Assembly: GCA_027490995.1 (NCBI GenBank)
Contig: JAIXWY010000003.1
Coordinates: forward strand, 1 to 64,000
Origin: Opitutaceae bacterium
GTDB taxonomy: Bacteria; Verrucomicrobiota; Verrucomicrobiia; Opitutales; Opitutaceae
DNA length: 64,000 nt
Direction: 5' to 3'
Shown here one piece after another: positions 7,270 through 17,025 of this stretch (position 1 is its first letter; the number at the start of each line of letters is the position of its first letter). The position numbers were made by a program, and so were the translations under genes. Below the pieces are notes generated by a model. The model saw only the letters and a program-made list of their open reading frames with translations. It made no database searches and had not been told where the DNA came from.

Positions 7270-8586
7270 TTAGCTACGGTAATCCGCGTTCTCGCTCACG
7301 TATTCGTGGGTGAGATCGCCACCCAGCACCGTGGCGGCGTGGGTGCCGGCGCCGAGATCGACCTCGATTTCCACGCAGCGCTCGTGCGGCGGGAAGTCGA
7401 TGGGAGCGGAGAAGACCCCATCCTTGGGGGCCGCACTGGCGTAAAGCTCGGCGCCGCGCAGGTGCGCGATGAGCGCAGCTTCCTTCGCTGGATCGAGGCG
7501 GAAGACGCCCCCCGAGAAGATCTCAATTCCGCCCATGCTGGCGCGCACGCGGGACGCATCGATGGTCTCGCCGCGGGCACCGAGATGCTTGCCGATGGCT
7601 TGGACGAGGCGGCCCACGTTGGGATCGTTGCCGGCGACGGCACACTTGAAGAGCGGTGCGTTCACGATTGCCTTGCCGAGCCCGCGCGCGAGCTCAGCGG
7701 AGGGCGCGCCGGAGAGGCGGACGCGGATGACGTGGCGAACACCCTCGCCGTTGCGTACGACATCCTCCGCGAGATCGCGGCAGACTTGACGCAGGGCGGT
7801 CTCGAAGGCCGCGAGATCGGGAGCGGGTGCCGCGCCGGAGGAGAGTAGGGCGACGGTGTCGGAGGTGCTGGTGTCGCTGTCGACGCTGATCGTGTTAAAG
7901 CTCTCGCTGACGACGCGCTGGAGCATGGTGCGCAGTGTGTCGCGCGGCACCGCGAGGTCGGTGAGCAGGTAGACCAACATCGTAGCGAGGTTGGGTTCGA
8001 CCATGCCGGCGCCCTTGGCGATGCCGATGATGCTACCGTGGCCGACGGTGGCGCGGCGCACCTTGGGATAGAGATCGGTGGTGACGATGCCCTCGGCCAT
8101 GGGCATGGCGGAGCCGGGTCGGAGTGCTGCGACGGCCTCGGGCAGTGCTTGGAGCATCGCGTCGACTGGGAGTCCCCAGCCGATCACGCCGGTGGAGCAG
8201 GGCAGCACGGCGGTGGTGGGTAGGCCGAGCAGCGTCGCGGTGGCACCGGAGACGCGTTCGGCGTCGGCCACGCCGCCCGGGGCGCAGACATTGGAGATCT
8301 TGTTGTTGATGATGATTGCGCCGAGCGTCGGTTCGGCGAGGCGGGCGCGCCCCACGAGGATCGGGGCGCCGGGGAAGGCGTTGCGGGTGAAGACGGCGGC
8401 GAAATCCGCGGTCGGCCGGTCGAGCGCGAGCAGTGTCAGCGTCATCCGCGACGGCTTGGGCGCCTCGCGCGGCGTGAACTCGAAGCGGCAGGTGCCCACG
8501 CGGAAACCCGCGGGCAGGATCGCCTGCGTCGCCAGCCAGGCGCGGTGGGAGGAACGGTCGGCGAAGGTCAGATCGGTGCTCGGCAC
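7270..8586 (-). CDS. argJ: Bifunctional glutamate N-acetyltransferase/amino-acid acetyltransferase
   Basis: ArgJ transfers the acetyl group of N-acetylornithine to glutamate, closing the acetyl cycle, and in some species also makes acetylglutamate from acetyl-CoA. Family motifs include [21 protein letters not shown] and [14 protein letters not shown], in which the Thr of LATML (about residue 202) is the self-cleavage nucleophile. [12 protein letters not shown] and GNDPNVGR follow. A GTG start at 8586 is chosen because AGGAG lies 6 bases before it; a longer frame to 8670 would run through an inverted repeat. The product is 438 residues. It is on the opposite strand to its pathway partners on both sides and shares a 230-base divergent control region with argB. 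Confidence 0.93.
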   Translation of the reverse strand: MPSTDLTFADRSSHRAWLATQAILPAGFRVGTCRFEFTPREAPKPSRMTLTLLALDRPTADFAAVFTRNAFPGAPILVGRARLAEPTLGAIIINNKISNVCAPGGVADAERVSGATATLLGLPTTAVLPCSTGVIGWGLPVDAMLQALPEAVAALRPGSAMPMAEGIVTTDLYPKVRRATVGHGSIIGIAKGAGMVEPNLATMLVYLLTDLAVPRDTLRTMLQRVVSESFNTISVDSDTSTSDTVALLSSGAAPAPDLAAFETALRQVCRDLAEDVVRNGEGVRHVIRVRLSGAPSAELARGLGKAIVNAPLFKCAVAGNDPNVGRLVQAIGKHLGARGETIDASRVRASMGGIEIFSGGVFRLDPAKEAALIAHLRGAELYASAAPKDGVFSAPIDFPPHERCVEIEVDLGAGTHAATVLGGDLTHEYVSENADYRS

Positions 8587-8639
8587 GGCCAACTCCTGTG
8601 CGCGCGGGCGCGGCGAGTGAAGTCGATTTTTCACCGGCC

Positions 8640-8680
8640 TGTCGCAAGATTCTTCGGAAATCTGCGACAATTTTATGGAA
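8640..8680. promoter_or_regulatory. Inverted repeat between argJ and argB, copy 3 of the recurring element
   Basis: TGTCGCAAGATT (8640-8651) pairs with AATCTGCGACA (8659-8669) with one extra base. The minus-strand reading TTCC, eight bases, GTCGCAGATTTCC matches the elements before hipB and the LuxR-type gene. It lies about 70 bases before argJ and 150 before argB, well placed to control both divergent units. Confidence 0.5.
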
Positions 8681-8816
8681 AGGCACGGGTCCGGGGCTTT
8701 ATGCGTACGATCTCTCGTTTTTTTGTGAGCCTCTCCGCCCAGTCTTGTTTGCCTCTGCCGGACGCGTTTTCGCGCGCCTCGGATGGGGCGTGGCGCGCGG
8801 GGGCGGCTCCGACTTC

Positions 8817-9698
8817 ATGAACGTTTCCGAAATCACCGCCAAGGCGAAGGTCCTCCTGGAGGCCCTGCCCTATATCCAGGATTTCCGCGGCTCCACGTTT
8901 GTCGTCAAGTACGGCGGCAGCTTCATGGACGACCCCGACCCGATCGTCCGGTCGCGGGTGGCCTACGACATTGCCTTTCTTGCCGCCTGTGGGATCAACG
9001 TCGTCGTCGTCCATGGCGGCGGCAAGGCGATCACGCGCGCGATGGAGTCGTCCGGCCTGAAGGCGACGTTCGTCAACGGCCTCCGGGTGACGGATGAGGC
9101 GGCGGTCGCGATCGTGAAGCGCACCCTCGACGAGATCGTCAATCGCGACGTCTGCAACGCCATCGCGTCTGCACGGGGCAAGCCGAAGGGGCTGCCGGGT
9201 GACACGGTGCTGGTGTGTCAGAAGCTGACGGTTGATGATGACGGCAACACGGTGGACCTCGGCTACGTCGGCGAGGTGACGGAGGTGAAGGTGAAGCTGA
9301 TCAAAAAAGAGATCGCGGAGGGCTTCGTCCCGGTGATTTCGCCCGTGGCCGAAGGTTACGATGGCAAGCCCTACAACGTGAATGCCGACTTGGTCGCCGG
9401 CCGGGTGGCGAGTGCGCTGCATGCGCGGCGGCTGGTGTACATGAGTGACGTACCGGGATTGCTTTCGGCTCCGCCTGATCCGGAGTCGCTGATCTCGACG
9501 CTGAAGATCTCGCAAGTGGATGCGTTGAAGGCGAAGGGGATCATCGACAAAGGCATGCGGCCCAAGGTGGCGAGTGCGATCCGCGCGTTGCAGGAGGGGG
9601 TGCAGCGGGTGCACTTCATCGACGGCCGTCTGCCGCATTCGCTGCTGCTGGAGATTTTCACCGACACCGGGATCGGCACGGAGATCGTGCACGGTTGA
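8817..9698 (+). CDS. argB: Acetylglutamate kinase
   Basis: Phosphorylates N-acetylglutamate, the second and often arginine-inhibited step of ornithine synthesis. The product (293 residues) shows the amino-acid-kinase fold motifs [10 protein letters not shown] (about 25-34), [10 protein letters not shown], the substrate-binding segment [10 protein letters not shown], and [13 protein letters not shown] near the nucleotide site. [12 protein letters not shown] is a typical C-terminal signature. The ATG at 8817 begins [10 protein letters not shown]; the frame stays open further upstream, but that part is unlike the family. It starts the rightward argBDFG run. Confidence 0.95.
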   Translation: MNVSEITAKAKVLLEALPYIQDFRGSTFVVKYGGSFMDDPDPIVRSRVAYDIAFLAACGINVVVVHGGGKAITRAMESSGLKATFVNGLRVTDEAAVAIVKRTLDEIVNRDVCNAIASARGKPKGLPGDTVLVCQKLTVDDDGNTVDLGYVGEVTEVKVKLIKKEIAEGFVPVISPVAEGYDGKPYNVNADLVAGRVASALHARRLVYMSDVPGLLSAPPDPESLISTLKISQVDALKAKGIIDKGMRPKVASAIRALQEGVQRVHFIDGRLPHSLLLEIFTDTGIGTEIVHG

Positions 9699-9735
9699 TC
9701 CGGGTGTCGCCTCGTCGCGATCCCACGCTCTTTCG

Positions 9736-10953
9736 ATGAACCCGTCCGTCACCCGTCAGGCCGCCGCTGATCTCTACGATGCGCACGTGATGAAGAATTA
9801 CGCGCGCGCCGCGCTGACCTTGGTGCGCGGGCGTGGCACGCGGGTGTGGGACGACACGGGTCGCGAGTATTTGGATTTTACCTCGGGTATTGCCGTCAAC
9901 GCGCTCGGTCACTGCCACCCGCGGTGGGTTGCGGCGGTGCAGCACCAAGCCGCGGAGCTCGTGCATACGAGCAACCTGTTCCGCAACGATCTCCAGGCCG
10001 AGCTGGCGCGCCGGATCGTCGGCTACGCCGGCCCGGGCCGGGTCTTTTTCTGCAATAGCGGTGCTGAGGCCAACGAAGCGCTGATCAAGCTCGCGCGTCT
10101 CCATGGTGTGCGCAAGGCGGGTGGCGAGGAAGGACGGATCTACGAAGTGATCTGCGCGCGCAGTGCGTTCCACGGCCGCACGTTCGGCGGCATGAGTGCG
10201 ACCCCGCAGGAAAAGATCCAGAAAGGATTCCGACCGCTCACGCCGGGGTTTGTTTTTGCGGACCTCAACGATCTTGAGAGCTTCCGCGCGGCGATCAACG
10301 AGCGCACCGCGGCCATCTTCGTCGAGACCATCCAAGGCGAGGGCGGCGTGAACCCCTGCACCGCCGAGTTCCTCATCGGCCTGCGTGCGCTGTGCAACGA
10401 ACACAAGCTGTTGCTTCTGCTCGACGAAGTGCAGTGCGGCATCGGCCGCACGGGCGCGTTCTTCGCTTTCGAGCATGCTGGGGTCCGGCCCGACGCGATC
10501 GGCATGGCCAAGGCACTCGGCGGTGGATTTCCGATCGGTGCCATCTGGACCGGTGAGCAGGCCGCGGATCTTTTCCAGCCCGGATCCCACGGCACCACGT
10601 TCGGCGGTACGCCGCTCGCCTGCGCCGCGGCTCTCGCCGTGCTCGATGTGCTCGAGCAGGAAGGCCTCGTCGAGCACGTCCGCCAGTCGAGCGTCGCGTG
10701 GCACGCCGCCCTGCGCGCGCTGGCCGTCGAGTTTCCGAATCACGTGCGTGGGCTGCGCGGTCAGGGTTTTATGGTGGGCCTCCAGCTGTCCCTCGATCCG
10801 GCGCCGGTCATTGCCGCGGCCCGCGAGGCCGGCCTGCTCGTCGTCGGGGCCGGCGGAAATGTCATCCGTCTCCTGCCTCCGCTCAACACGTCAGTCGCCG
10901 ACCTCGACCAGAGCGTGGTTCTCCTGCGCCAGGCGCTCGCCGCCACGCGCTAG
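9736..10953 (+). CDS. argD: Acetylornithine aminotransferase
   Basis: A class III PLP-dependent aminotransferase that converts N-acetylglutamate semialdehyde to N-acetylornithine. In the 405-residue product, FCNSGAEANEALIKLAR binds the cofactor phosphate, LLLDEVQCGIGRTG contains the Asp that holds the PLP ring, and the Schiff-base lysine is in GMAKALGGGFPIGA. GTTFGGTPLACAAALAVL is the usual C-terminal signature. It starts 37 bases after argB. This family often also acts on succinyl-diaminopimelate in lysine synthesis, which cannot be judged here. Confidence 0.95.
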   Translation: MNPSVTRQAAADLYDAHVMKNYARAALTLVRGRGTRVWDDTGREYLDFTSGIAVNALGHCHPRWVAAVQHQAAELVHTSNLFRNDLQAELARRIVGYAGPGRVFFCNSGAEANEALIKLARLHGVRKAGGEEGRIYEVICARSAFHGRTFGGMSATPQEKIQKGFRPLTPGFVFADLNDLESFRAAINERTAAIFVETIQGEGGVNPCTAEFLIGLRALCNEHKLLLLLDEVQCGIGRTGAFFAFEHAGVRPDAIGMAKALGGGFPIGAIWTGEQAADLFQPGSHGTTFGGTPLACAAALAVLDVLEQEGLVEHVRQSSVAWHAALRALAVEFPNHVRGLRGQGFMVGLQLSLDPAPVIAAAREAGLLVVGAGGNVIRLLPPLNTSVADLDQSVVLLRQALAATR

Positions 10954-11117
10954 TCGGAGGCGGGCGCAGCTGGGGTGCGCGACGGGATCGGTGGCCTGAA
11001 CGCGAGGGCAGGGCGAATGTTCCTGCTCCGTGACGGGAGCGGAATGGGGTGTTGTTCCGCCCCGAATTTTCACTCGCACCGGGGCATGGATCCCGTAAGT
11101 TGATCGTTTCCTCGAAA

Positions 11118-12068
11118 ATGAAGCACTTCCTCAAGGAGACTGACTTCACGCTACCTGAGGTGGCCGAAGTCATGTCGCTGGCCCGGGAACTCAAGGCCGC
11201 GCGGGGCCGTCAGGCATCCGCGGCTCTCGCTGGCCAGACGTGGGCGATGATCTTCTCCAAATCGTCGACGCGCACGCGCGTGTCCTTCGAGGTCGGCATT
11301 CACGAACTGGGTGGAAACCCCCTTTTCCTGAACCGGAACGATATCCAACTCGGTCGCGGCGAATCCATTGAGGACACCGCACGGGTGCTGTCGCGGTTCG
11401 TGCACGGGCTCATTGTGCGCACCTATGATCACTCCGATGTCGAGCGGTTGGCGGCCGCCGGCACGGTGCCGGTGGTCAATGCCCTGACGGATTTTCTGCA
11501 TCCCTGCCAGATCTACACCGACGCCTTCACGGTGGCGGAGCGCTGGAGTCAGGCCTGCGGTGGCGACCTCCTCGGGTCGCTGCGCGGACGCAAGATCGCC
11601 TTCTTGGGCGACACGTCCTGCAACATGGCGTACTCGTGGGCCCTCGGCGCGAATCTCTTCGGGATGAAGATTGCGCTGTCCGGCCCGGAATCCTTCCGTC
11701 CGAGCAAGGACTTCGAGGCGTTCCTGGCCCGCGAGGGATTTCCGGGGGGCTTCACCTTCACGACTGATCCGCGTGAGGCCGTGCGTGAGGCCGACGTCGT
11801 CTACACCGATGTCTGGGTCAGCATGGGTAAGGAGGAAGAGACCAAGGAGCGCCTGCGGACCATGGCCCCTTACCAGGTCACGGCCTCCTTGTTCGCGGCC
11901 GCGAAGCGTGATGCCTACTTCCTGCACTGCCTGCCGGCCCATGCGGGCGAGGAAGTCACGGAAGAGGTCTTGGCGAATCCGCGCAGCGTGATTTTCGACC
12001 AGGCGGAGAATCGTCTGCACGTGCAGAAGGCGATTCTGACGATGCTCGCGCGGTCCGCCCGGCGCTGA
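11118..12068 (+). CDS. argF: Ornithine carbamoyltransferase
   Basis: Condenses ornithine with carbamoyl phosphate to citrulline. The 316-residue product has the carbamoyl-phosphate loop [12 protein letters not shown] (about 47-58), DFLHPCQ (HPCQ motif) and the ornithine-side loop [11 protein letters not shown], all specific to this enzyme rather than to aspartate or acetylornithine carbamoyltransferases. [10 protein letters not shown] is the family variant of the SMG loop. The ATG at 11118 gives the canonical [10 protein letters not shown] start. It lies 164 bases after argD, so it may have its own promoter. Confidence 0.95.
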   Translation: MKHFLKETDFTLPEVAEVMSLARELKAARGRQASAALAGQTWAMIFSKSSTRTRVSFEVGIHELGGNPLFLNRNDIQLGRGESIEDTARVLSRFVHGLIVRTYDHSDVERLAAAGTVPVVNALTDFLHPCQIYTDAFTVAERWSQACGGDLLGSLRGRKIAFLGDTSCNMAYSWALGANLFGMKIALSGPESFRPSKDFEAFLAREGFPGGFTFTTDPREAVREADVVYTDVWVSMGKEEETKERLRTMAPYQVTASLFAAAKRDAYFLHCLPAHAGEEVTEEVLANPRSVIFDQAENRLHVQKAILTMLARSARR

Positions 12069-12144
12069 AGCGTCGGCAGAACCTGCGGATGCCCGGCGGT
12101 TTTGCTTTGCGCCGGGGGAAGGCGTTTCGCACAACGGAGCCTCC

Positions 12145-13371
12145 ATGAAAATCGTCCTCGCTTACTCCGGTGGGCTCGACACCTCGGTCATCGTCAAATG
12201 GCTCCGCGAAACCTATGACGCGGAAATTGTCACCTTCGCCGCTGACATCGGCCAAGAGGAGGAGCTGAAGGGGCTCCCGCAGAAGGCGCGCATGACCGGC
12301 GCCTCGAAGCACTACACGCTCGATCTCGTCGAGGAATTCGCGCGCGACTACATCTACCCGATGATTCGCGCCAACGCGGTCTACGAGGGCCAGTACTACC
12401 TCGGGACCTCGATCGCGCGCCCGCTCATCGCGAAGGCGCAGATCGACATCGCGCGCAAGGAGAAGGCGGACACCGTGGCGCACGGCGCGACGGGGAAGGG
12501 CAACGACCAGTGCCGCTTTGAGCTGACGTACATGGCGCTGGCCCCGCGGCTGCAGATTCTTGCGCCGTGGAAGATCGATTCGTTCCGCGATCTCTTTCCA
12601 GGCCGTGCGGAGATGATCGCTTACTGCCAGAAACATCGCATTCCGGTCGAGGCGTCGCTGAAGAAGCCGTATTCGATGGATCGGAACCTCCTGCACATTT
12701 CGTACGAGGCCGGCATTTTGGAGGATCCGTGGTTTGACCCGACGGCTCCCGCCAACCGAGCGATGTTCAAGCTGTCGGTGTCGCCCGAGGAGGCGCCGAA
12801 TAAGGCGGAGTACGTCGAGTTGGAGTTTGCGAAGGGCGACTGTGTGGCCGTCAACGGCCGTCGTCTTTCCCCGGCGGGCGTGCTGCGCGAGCTGAACCGC
12901 CTTGGCGGCAAGCACGGCATTGGCCGCGTCGATCTCGTCGAGAACCGCTTCGTCGGCATGAAGTCGCGTGGCGTGTACGAGACCCCGGGCGGTACGATCC
13001 TGATGCAGGCTCACCGCCAGATCGAGAGCCTCACGATGGACCGCGAGGTGCAGCACCTGCGCGATTCGCTTATTCCGAAGTACGCCGAACTCGTCTACTA
13101 CGGGTTCTGGTTCGCCCCGGAACGCGAGGCGCTCCAGGCCCTCGTTGACGAGAGCCAGCGCTACGTTTCCGGCACGGTCCGCCTGAAGCTCTACAAGGGC
13201 AACATCATCACCACCGGCCGCAAGTCGAAGTACTCGCTCTACGACCCGCACATCGCCTCGATGGAGGGTGTGAAGAGCTGGTATAACCAGAACGACGCGA
13301 CGGGCTTCATCCGTCTGAACGGCCTCCGTTTGCGCGCCCGCAATATTGCCCAGGGCGGTCCGAAGGTCTGA
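12145..13371 (+). CDS. argG: Argininosuccinate synthase
   Basis: Ligates citrulline and aspartate using ATP to form argininosuccinate. The 408-residue product begins [19 protein letters not shown], the N-type ATP pyrophosphatase loop, and contains [32 protein letters not shown] and [10 protein letters not shown], all hallmark segments. CGGAG lies 6 bases before the ATG. It is the last gene of the arginine run. argH, needed for the final step, is not in the window, nor is a dedicated acetylglutamate synthase, so ArgJ may prime the pathway. Confidence 0.96.
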   Translation: MKIVLAYSGGLDTSVIVKWLRETYDAEIVTFAADIGQEEELKGLPQKARMTGASKHYTLDLVEEFARDYIYPMIRANAVYEGQYYLGTSIARPLIAKAQIDIARKEKADTVAHGATGKGNDQCRFELTYMALAPRLQILAPWKIDSFRDLFPGRAEMIAYCQKHRIPVEASLKKPYSMDRNLLHISYEAGILEDPWFDPTAPANRAMFKLSVSPEEAPNKAEYVELEFAKGDCVAVNGRRLSPAGVLRELNRLGGKHGIGRVDLVENRFVGMKSRGVYETPGGTILMQAHRQIESLTMDREVQHLRDSLIPKYAELVYYGFWFAPEREALQALVDESQRYVSGTVRLKLYKGNIITTGRKSKYSLYDPHIASMEGVKSWYNQNDATGFIRLNGLRLRARNIAQGGPKV

Positions 13372-13603
13372 TCTGGTCAGCCCGATTCCGCCGGTGCTGC
13401 GCGCGCCGGCGGATCTGGGCCGGATCGAGAATGGTCGGCCCTCTCGGTTCAGAGCCGCCCTCGGGCCCGCGCCGCGGCGGGCCTTTCGACCTCCTGATTC
13501 CGATTGGCCGCCGCCTGGAGGTTCTGCTGCTCTGAGGCGCTGCTGATTCGCTGATTCGCCGCTTGTTGATCCGGACGCCAGCCTCTCGACACCCTTCCTC
13601 CCC

Positions 13604-14338
13604 GTGACCTCCCCGCTCACTGCCGCCGAGGTTCGCCGTCTACGAGCGCTGCACGACAAGCGTCATCGCGAGGAGCAGGGATTGTTTGTGGTTGAGGGGG
13701 AGAAGGTGGTGACGGAACTCTCGGCGGAGGGACCGCCGTGGGAAGAGTTGCTGGTGACGGCGACCAGTGCGCTCGCGGCGCGAGCCGGTGCGCGGGTGAT
13801 TTCGGCGGCGGACATGGCGCGGATCAGTCACTTTCCCACGCCCTCGACCGCGTTCGGCGTTCTGCGTCTGCGTCGGGAGTCGCTTGGCCCCCGGGAGCTG
13901 GCGCGCGGGCTTACCCTCGCGCTCGACGGGGTGCAGGATGCTGGGAACGTCGGCACGCTGCTGCGGATCGCCGACTGGTTTGGCCTCGAACGTGTCCTGT
14001 TGGGCAGCGATTGCGCGGACCTCTTTTCCCAGAAAGTCGTCAATGCCAGCATGGGCTCGTTTAGCCGGGTGAGGGTGGTGACCGCACCCCTGGCCGAGGC
14101 CTTGGCAACGGTGCCGGCGGAGGTTCCCATCATTGGCTGCGACCTCCGCGGGGAGGAACTCGGTCGGATGGCCCCGGTCGAGCACGCCGTCATCGTGATC
14201 GGCAGCGAAGGCCGCGGCCTCTCGTCGGCGGTGGCGGAGCGCGTCACCCGTCGGGTGACGATTCCTCGGTTTGGTCGGGCGGAATCGCTCAACGCGGCGG
14301 TGGCGGCGGGGATTGTTTGCGCACACCTCCGGCGTTAA
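13604..14338 (+). CDS. SpoU/TrmH-family RNA 2'-O-ribose methyltransferase
   Basis: This SPOUT-class enzyme methylates ribose in rRNA or tRNA using S-adenosylmethionine. The 244-residue product has an N-terminal substrate-binding part (RRLRALHDKRHREEQGLFVV) and the three SpoU motifs in the knotted C-terminal domain: DGVQDAGNVGTLLRIADWFG (Asn and Arg of motif 1), VIVIGSEGRGLS, and IPRFGRAESLNAAVAAGIV. The GTG at 13604 is the only start that keeps the full N-terminal domain. The exact target nucleotide cannot be told from sequence. It lies 232 bases after argG and is probably a separate unit. Confidence 0.9.
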   Translation: MTSPLTAAEVRRLRALHDKRHREEQGLFVVEGEKVVTELSAEGPPWEELLVTATSALAARAGARVISAADMARISHFPTPSTAFGVLRLRRESLGPRELARGLTLALDGVQDAGNVGTLLRIADWFGLERVLLGSDCADLFSQKVVNASMGSFSRVRVVTAPLAEALATVPAEVPIIGCDLRGEELGRMAPVEHAVIVIGSEGRGLSSAVAERVTRRVTIPRFGRAESLNAAVAAGIVCAHLRR

Positions 14339-14412
14339 GTGCCACGTCACGGACGTTTTGGCTGACAAATGATTAGCCATTTTTCGGGACCCGGGTAGGG
14401 TCGGGGGTGACT

Positions 14413-15441
14413 ATGGCAGCCCCGGTTTCCACCGATCGTTCTCCGCCGCGAGACTTCGCGGCGGTGTTCGCGCGCCTGAAGCCGCACATGGCCGAGCTGG
14501 ATATCTTTCTGCGTTCGCAGATCGCGGCCTTTGAGCCGGAAATCCGGGACATGGCGGACTACTGCATTGATACCTCGGGCAAGCGGATCCGGCCGGCGCT
14601 GGTTTTTCTGAGTGGCTGGCAGGGCGATGGCCGCGTCTTGCCGGAGTTGGTCCGCGTCGCGGCGGTGGTTGAACTCGTGCACCTCGCGACGCTGGTGCAC
14701 GATGACATCATGGATGAGTCGGAGCTCCGCCGCGGTCGGCGTACCGCTGCGCGGGCCTTTGGTCCGGAGGCGGCGGTGCTGCTCGGAGATGCGCTGTTCT
14801 CGCATGCCCTGTTTTTGGCGGCGCAATTTCCCACGACCTCGGTGTGCCGGTTGGTGGCGGACTCGACCCGCCGCGTCTGTGCGGGAGAAATCATCCAGAC
14901 CCTGCGCCGTCGAACGGATGACATTTCGGATGCGGATTATCGACGGATTGTCGACCTCAAGACCGCCGAACTCTTCCGTGCCTCGTGTGCGCTTGGCACG
15001 GAGCTGGCGCAGTTCCCGGCGGGATACGTGGAGGCGGCCGCGGTCTATGGCCGGCAACTCGGGATCGCGTACCAGATGTACGATGACCTCGCGGATTTCT
15101 TTGGTCGGGAGGACCGTATCGGCAAGACCCTCGGCACCGACTTGATCAGCGGCAAGCTGACCTTGCCCCTGCTCAGACTGCGCCAAGTTATTCCCGAAGC
15201 ACTTGCCAAGGAATTACTTGAAGAAATCCGTGGCCAGCGTCCGGCCCGGCTGGCCTTCTGGCTGAATGAGATGGAAGGGCGGGGTGTTTTCGCGGCGGTG
15301 GCGGAGGTGATTTTTGCGGAGTTGGAGCAAGGTGAAGCGGCGTTGGCGCCTTGGTCGGGGCTTTCGCCGACACCCTTGTTGCTGCAGCTGGGGGAAGTCT
15401 TGCGGGAGCAGGTGGCGGCGTTGCGTTCGGCCTCCGCGTGA
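14413..15441 (+). CDS. Polyprenyl diphosphate synthase (octaprenyl type)
   Basis: A trans-isoprenyl synthase that builds the side chain of respiratory quinones. The 342-residue product has the first Asp-rich motif LVHDDIMDESELRRGRRTA (about 97-115) and the second, YQMYDDLADFFGREDRIGKT, plus GKRIRPALVFL for diphosphate binding. Length and motif spacing fit the IspB/octaprenyl group, but chain length cannot be read reliably. The ATG at 14413 is preferred; a GTG two codons earlier is also possible. It is followed after 64 bases by an ECF sigma factor on the same strand. Confidence 0.9.
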   Translation: MAAPVSTDRSPPRDFAAVFARLKPHMAELDIFLRSQIAAFEPEIRDMADYCIDTSGKRIRPALVFLSGWQGDGRVLPELVRVAAVVELVHLATLVHDDIMDESELRRGRRTAARAFGPEAAVLLGDALFSHALFLAAQFPTTSVCRLVADSTRRVCAGEIIQTLRRRTDDISDADYRRIVDLKTAELFRASCALGTELAQFPAGYVEAAAVYGRQLGIAYQMYDDLADFFGREDRIGKTLGTDLISGKLTLPLLRLRQVIPEALAKELLEEIRGQRPARLAFWLNEMEGRGVFAAVAEVIFAELEQGEAALAPWSGLSPTPLLLQLGEVLREQVAALRSASA

Positions 15442-15505
15442 ACGTTGCGAAGGGCAGCCGGATTCGATTTGCGCCGTGGCGACTCCGTGCCATGGTGGCA
15501 TCGCA

Positions 15506-16141
15506 ATGAACGTGCTCGCCAAAGCCCTCTCGAAGACGCTGGTGGCGTCGCCGGAGCGGCAAGTGGAGGCCGATTCAGACTGGACGATTGTGCAGCGGGT
15601 GCAGGCAGGCGATGTGTCGGCGTTCGACCAGTTGATCCGCAAGTACCGCGAGCGGGTGTACGGCGTGGTCTATAACATGACCTCGAATCGAGAGGATGCG
15701 GCGGATCTGACGCAGGATGCCTTCATCAAAGCTTTCCAGTCCATCCACCGTTTCGAGGGGCAGTCCTCGTTCTTCACCTGGCTCTACCGCATTGCGGTGA
15801 ACGGCACCCTTTCGCACCTGCGGAAGAACCGGCTCCGGACCTTCTTCAGTTTCGAGAAGATCCACGATGAGGACAAAGCGGGGGAACTCATTTCGCAGCT
15901 GACCGACAAGAAGGGCGGAGATCGCGAATTGTTCGTAAAGGAACTGCAGGAAAAATTGAACGAGGCCCTTCAGAAGCTGTCTATCAAGCATCGTACCGTG
16001 GTTACTTTGTTTGAGATCGATGGTTTGAGTCACGAGGAGATCGCCGACGTCATGGAATGTTCGGTGGGTACCGTGCGCTCGCGCCTGCACTATGCGAAGC
16101 AGCTCTTGCAATCGGAGCTGCAGGGTTACATGCGGCCATGA
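15506..16141 (+). CDS. RpoE-like ECF sigma factor
   Basis: An extracytoplasmic-function sigma factor of 211 residues. Region 2 is clear (FDQLIRKYRERVYGVVYNMT, then DAADLTQDAFIKAFQSIHRF and FFTWLYRIAVN), and region 4 contains the DNA-binding helices HEEIADVMECSVGTVRSRLH. The linker is rather long and charged (FEKIHDEDKAGEL). The stop overlaps the next gene as ATGA, so the two proteins should be made together; the neighbour is a single-pass membrane protein that is probably its anti-sigma partner. The inducing signal is unknown, but envelope stress is typical for this group. Confidence 0.9.
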   Translation: MNVLAKALSKTLVASPERQVEADSDWTIVQRVQAGDVSAFDQLIRKYRERVYGVVYNMTSNREDAADLTQDAFIKAFQSIHRFEGQSSFFTWLYRIAVNGTLSHLRKNRLRTFFSFEKIHDEDKAGELISQLTDKKGGDRELFVKELQEKLNEALQKLSIKHRTVVTLFEIDGLSHEEIADVMECSVGTVRSRLHYAKQLLQSELQGYMRP

Positions 16142-17010
16142 GTTCCCCGACGAAGCAGTCCACGAAACCGGTGACGGTGGAAGACCTCCTGCGTCTGAAG
16201 CGCGCGGAGCGACCGGCGGCTGAATTCTGGTCGCAGTTTGACGACGCGCTGCGCGCCAAGCAATTGGCGGCGATCGTCGAGCGGCGTCCGTGGTGGCGCA
16301 TTGAGTTTCGCGGCCTGACGGCTGGCTTGGCACGCCTGCGAGTGCCGGTGGGTCTCGCGGCGGTCGGAGTGCTGAGTGTTGTGACGGTGCAGCAGTTTCG
16401 TGCGCCCGCGACTCTCACGTCCGAGGCGCCGGCTTCCGAGGCCGAGATGGCCGGTGCCGCGGCCGCAAGGGTTAACGGCGGCACGGTGGTTGCCGTGGCG
16501 ACGACGGACTTGAATGCCGGCCATGCGGCGGTTGCAGCGGCTGCGGACCTGAATGACGTGGCGGTTCCGGCGCTGGCCGCGACGGAAGTGCGGGCCTCGG
16601 CGGGTTCTGCAGGGTCCTCCCTTCCCTTGGCTGCCACGGCGTCTTCGCTCCCTGATCAGGAAGGAGCGTTGGCGACGACGGCCCTGGCTTCCGACCTTCG
16701 TTCGTTTCGTGGGTCCAGTTTGGCGAGCTTGGATTCGACCGGGGTGGCGACGTTGGAACTTGGAACCTTCCGTTCCTCGGCGCGGGTCGCCTCCGTGGAA
16801 GAGCCGCTGGCTCGCGTGACCTCGCCGACTGAATCACGGCGCGAGCGTCTGGCCGCGCTGGTGGCGCCGGCCTCGATGAAATCTTTGTCCAGTGCGGGCT
16901 CTCCGGATCGCGTACGCGAACGGATGATCAGCCGACTCAGCGAAGACGAGCTGTACAACAGCGTCAGCCGCCTCGGTGTGGAGCGCGGCGCGCTGCGCGT
17001 CAGCTTCTGA
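16138..17010 (+). CDS. Single-pass membrane protein, probable anti-sigma factor
   Basis: The 290-residue product starts within the stop of the sigma gene (ATGA). It has a charged cytoplasmic N-terminus (VEDLLRLKRAERPAAEFWSQ, about 10-30), one hydrophobic segment near residues 65-85 (VPVGLAAVGVLSVVTVQQF), then a long Ala/Ser/Thr-rich and probably disordered outer part. The C-terminal end (RERMISRLSEDELYNSVSRL) is more conserved-looking. No zinc-finger anti-sigma motif (HxxxCxxC) is present, so the role is inferred from coupling and topology and not from a recognised domain. It ends 15 bases from the convergent fumarase gene. Confidence 0.7.
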   Translation: MSSPTKQSTKPVTVEDLLRLKRAERPAAEFWSQFDDALRAKQLAAIVERRPWWRIEFRGLTAGLARLRVPVGLAAVGVLSVVTVQQFRAPATLTSEAPASEAEMAGAAAARVNGGTVVAVATTDLNAGHAAVAAAADLNDVAVPALAATEVRASAGSAGSSLPLAATASSLPDQEGALATTALASDLRSFRGSSLASLDSTGVATLELGTFRSSARVASVEEPLARVTSPTESRRERLAALVAPASMKSLSSAGSPDRVRERMISRLSEDELYNSVSRLGVERGALRVSF

Positions 17011-17025
17011 GTCGGGCCGATCGGT

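Noticed and set aside
11956..13659. 567-codon open frame on the minus strand
   Set aside because: Antisense to argG and the ends of its neighbours; no domain.
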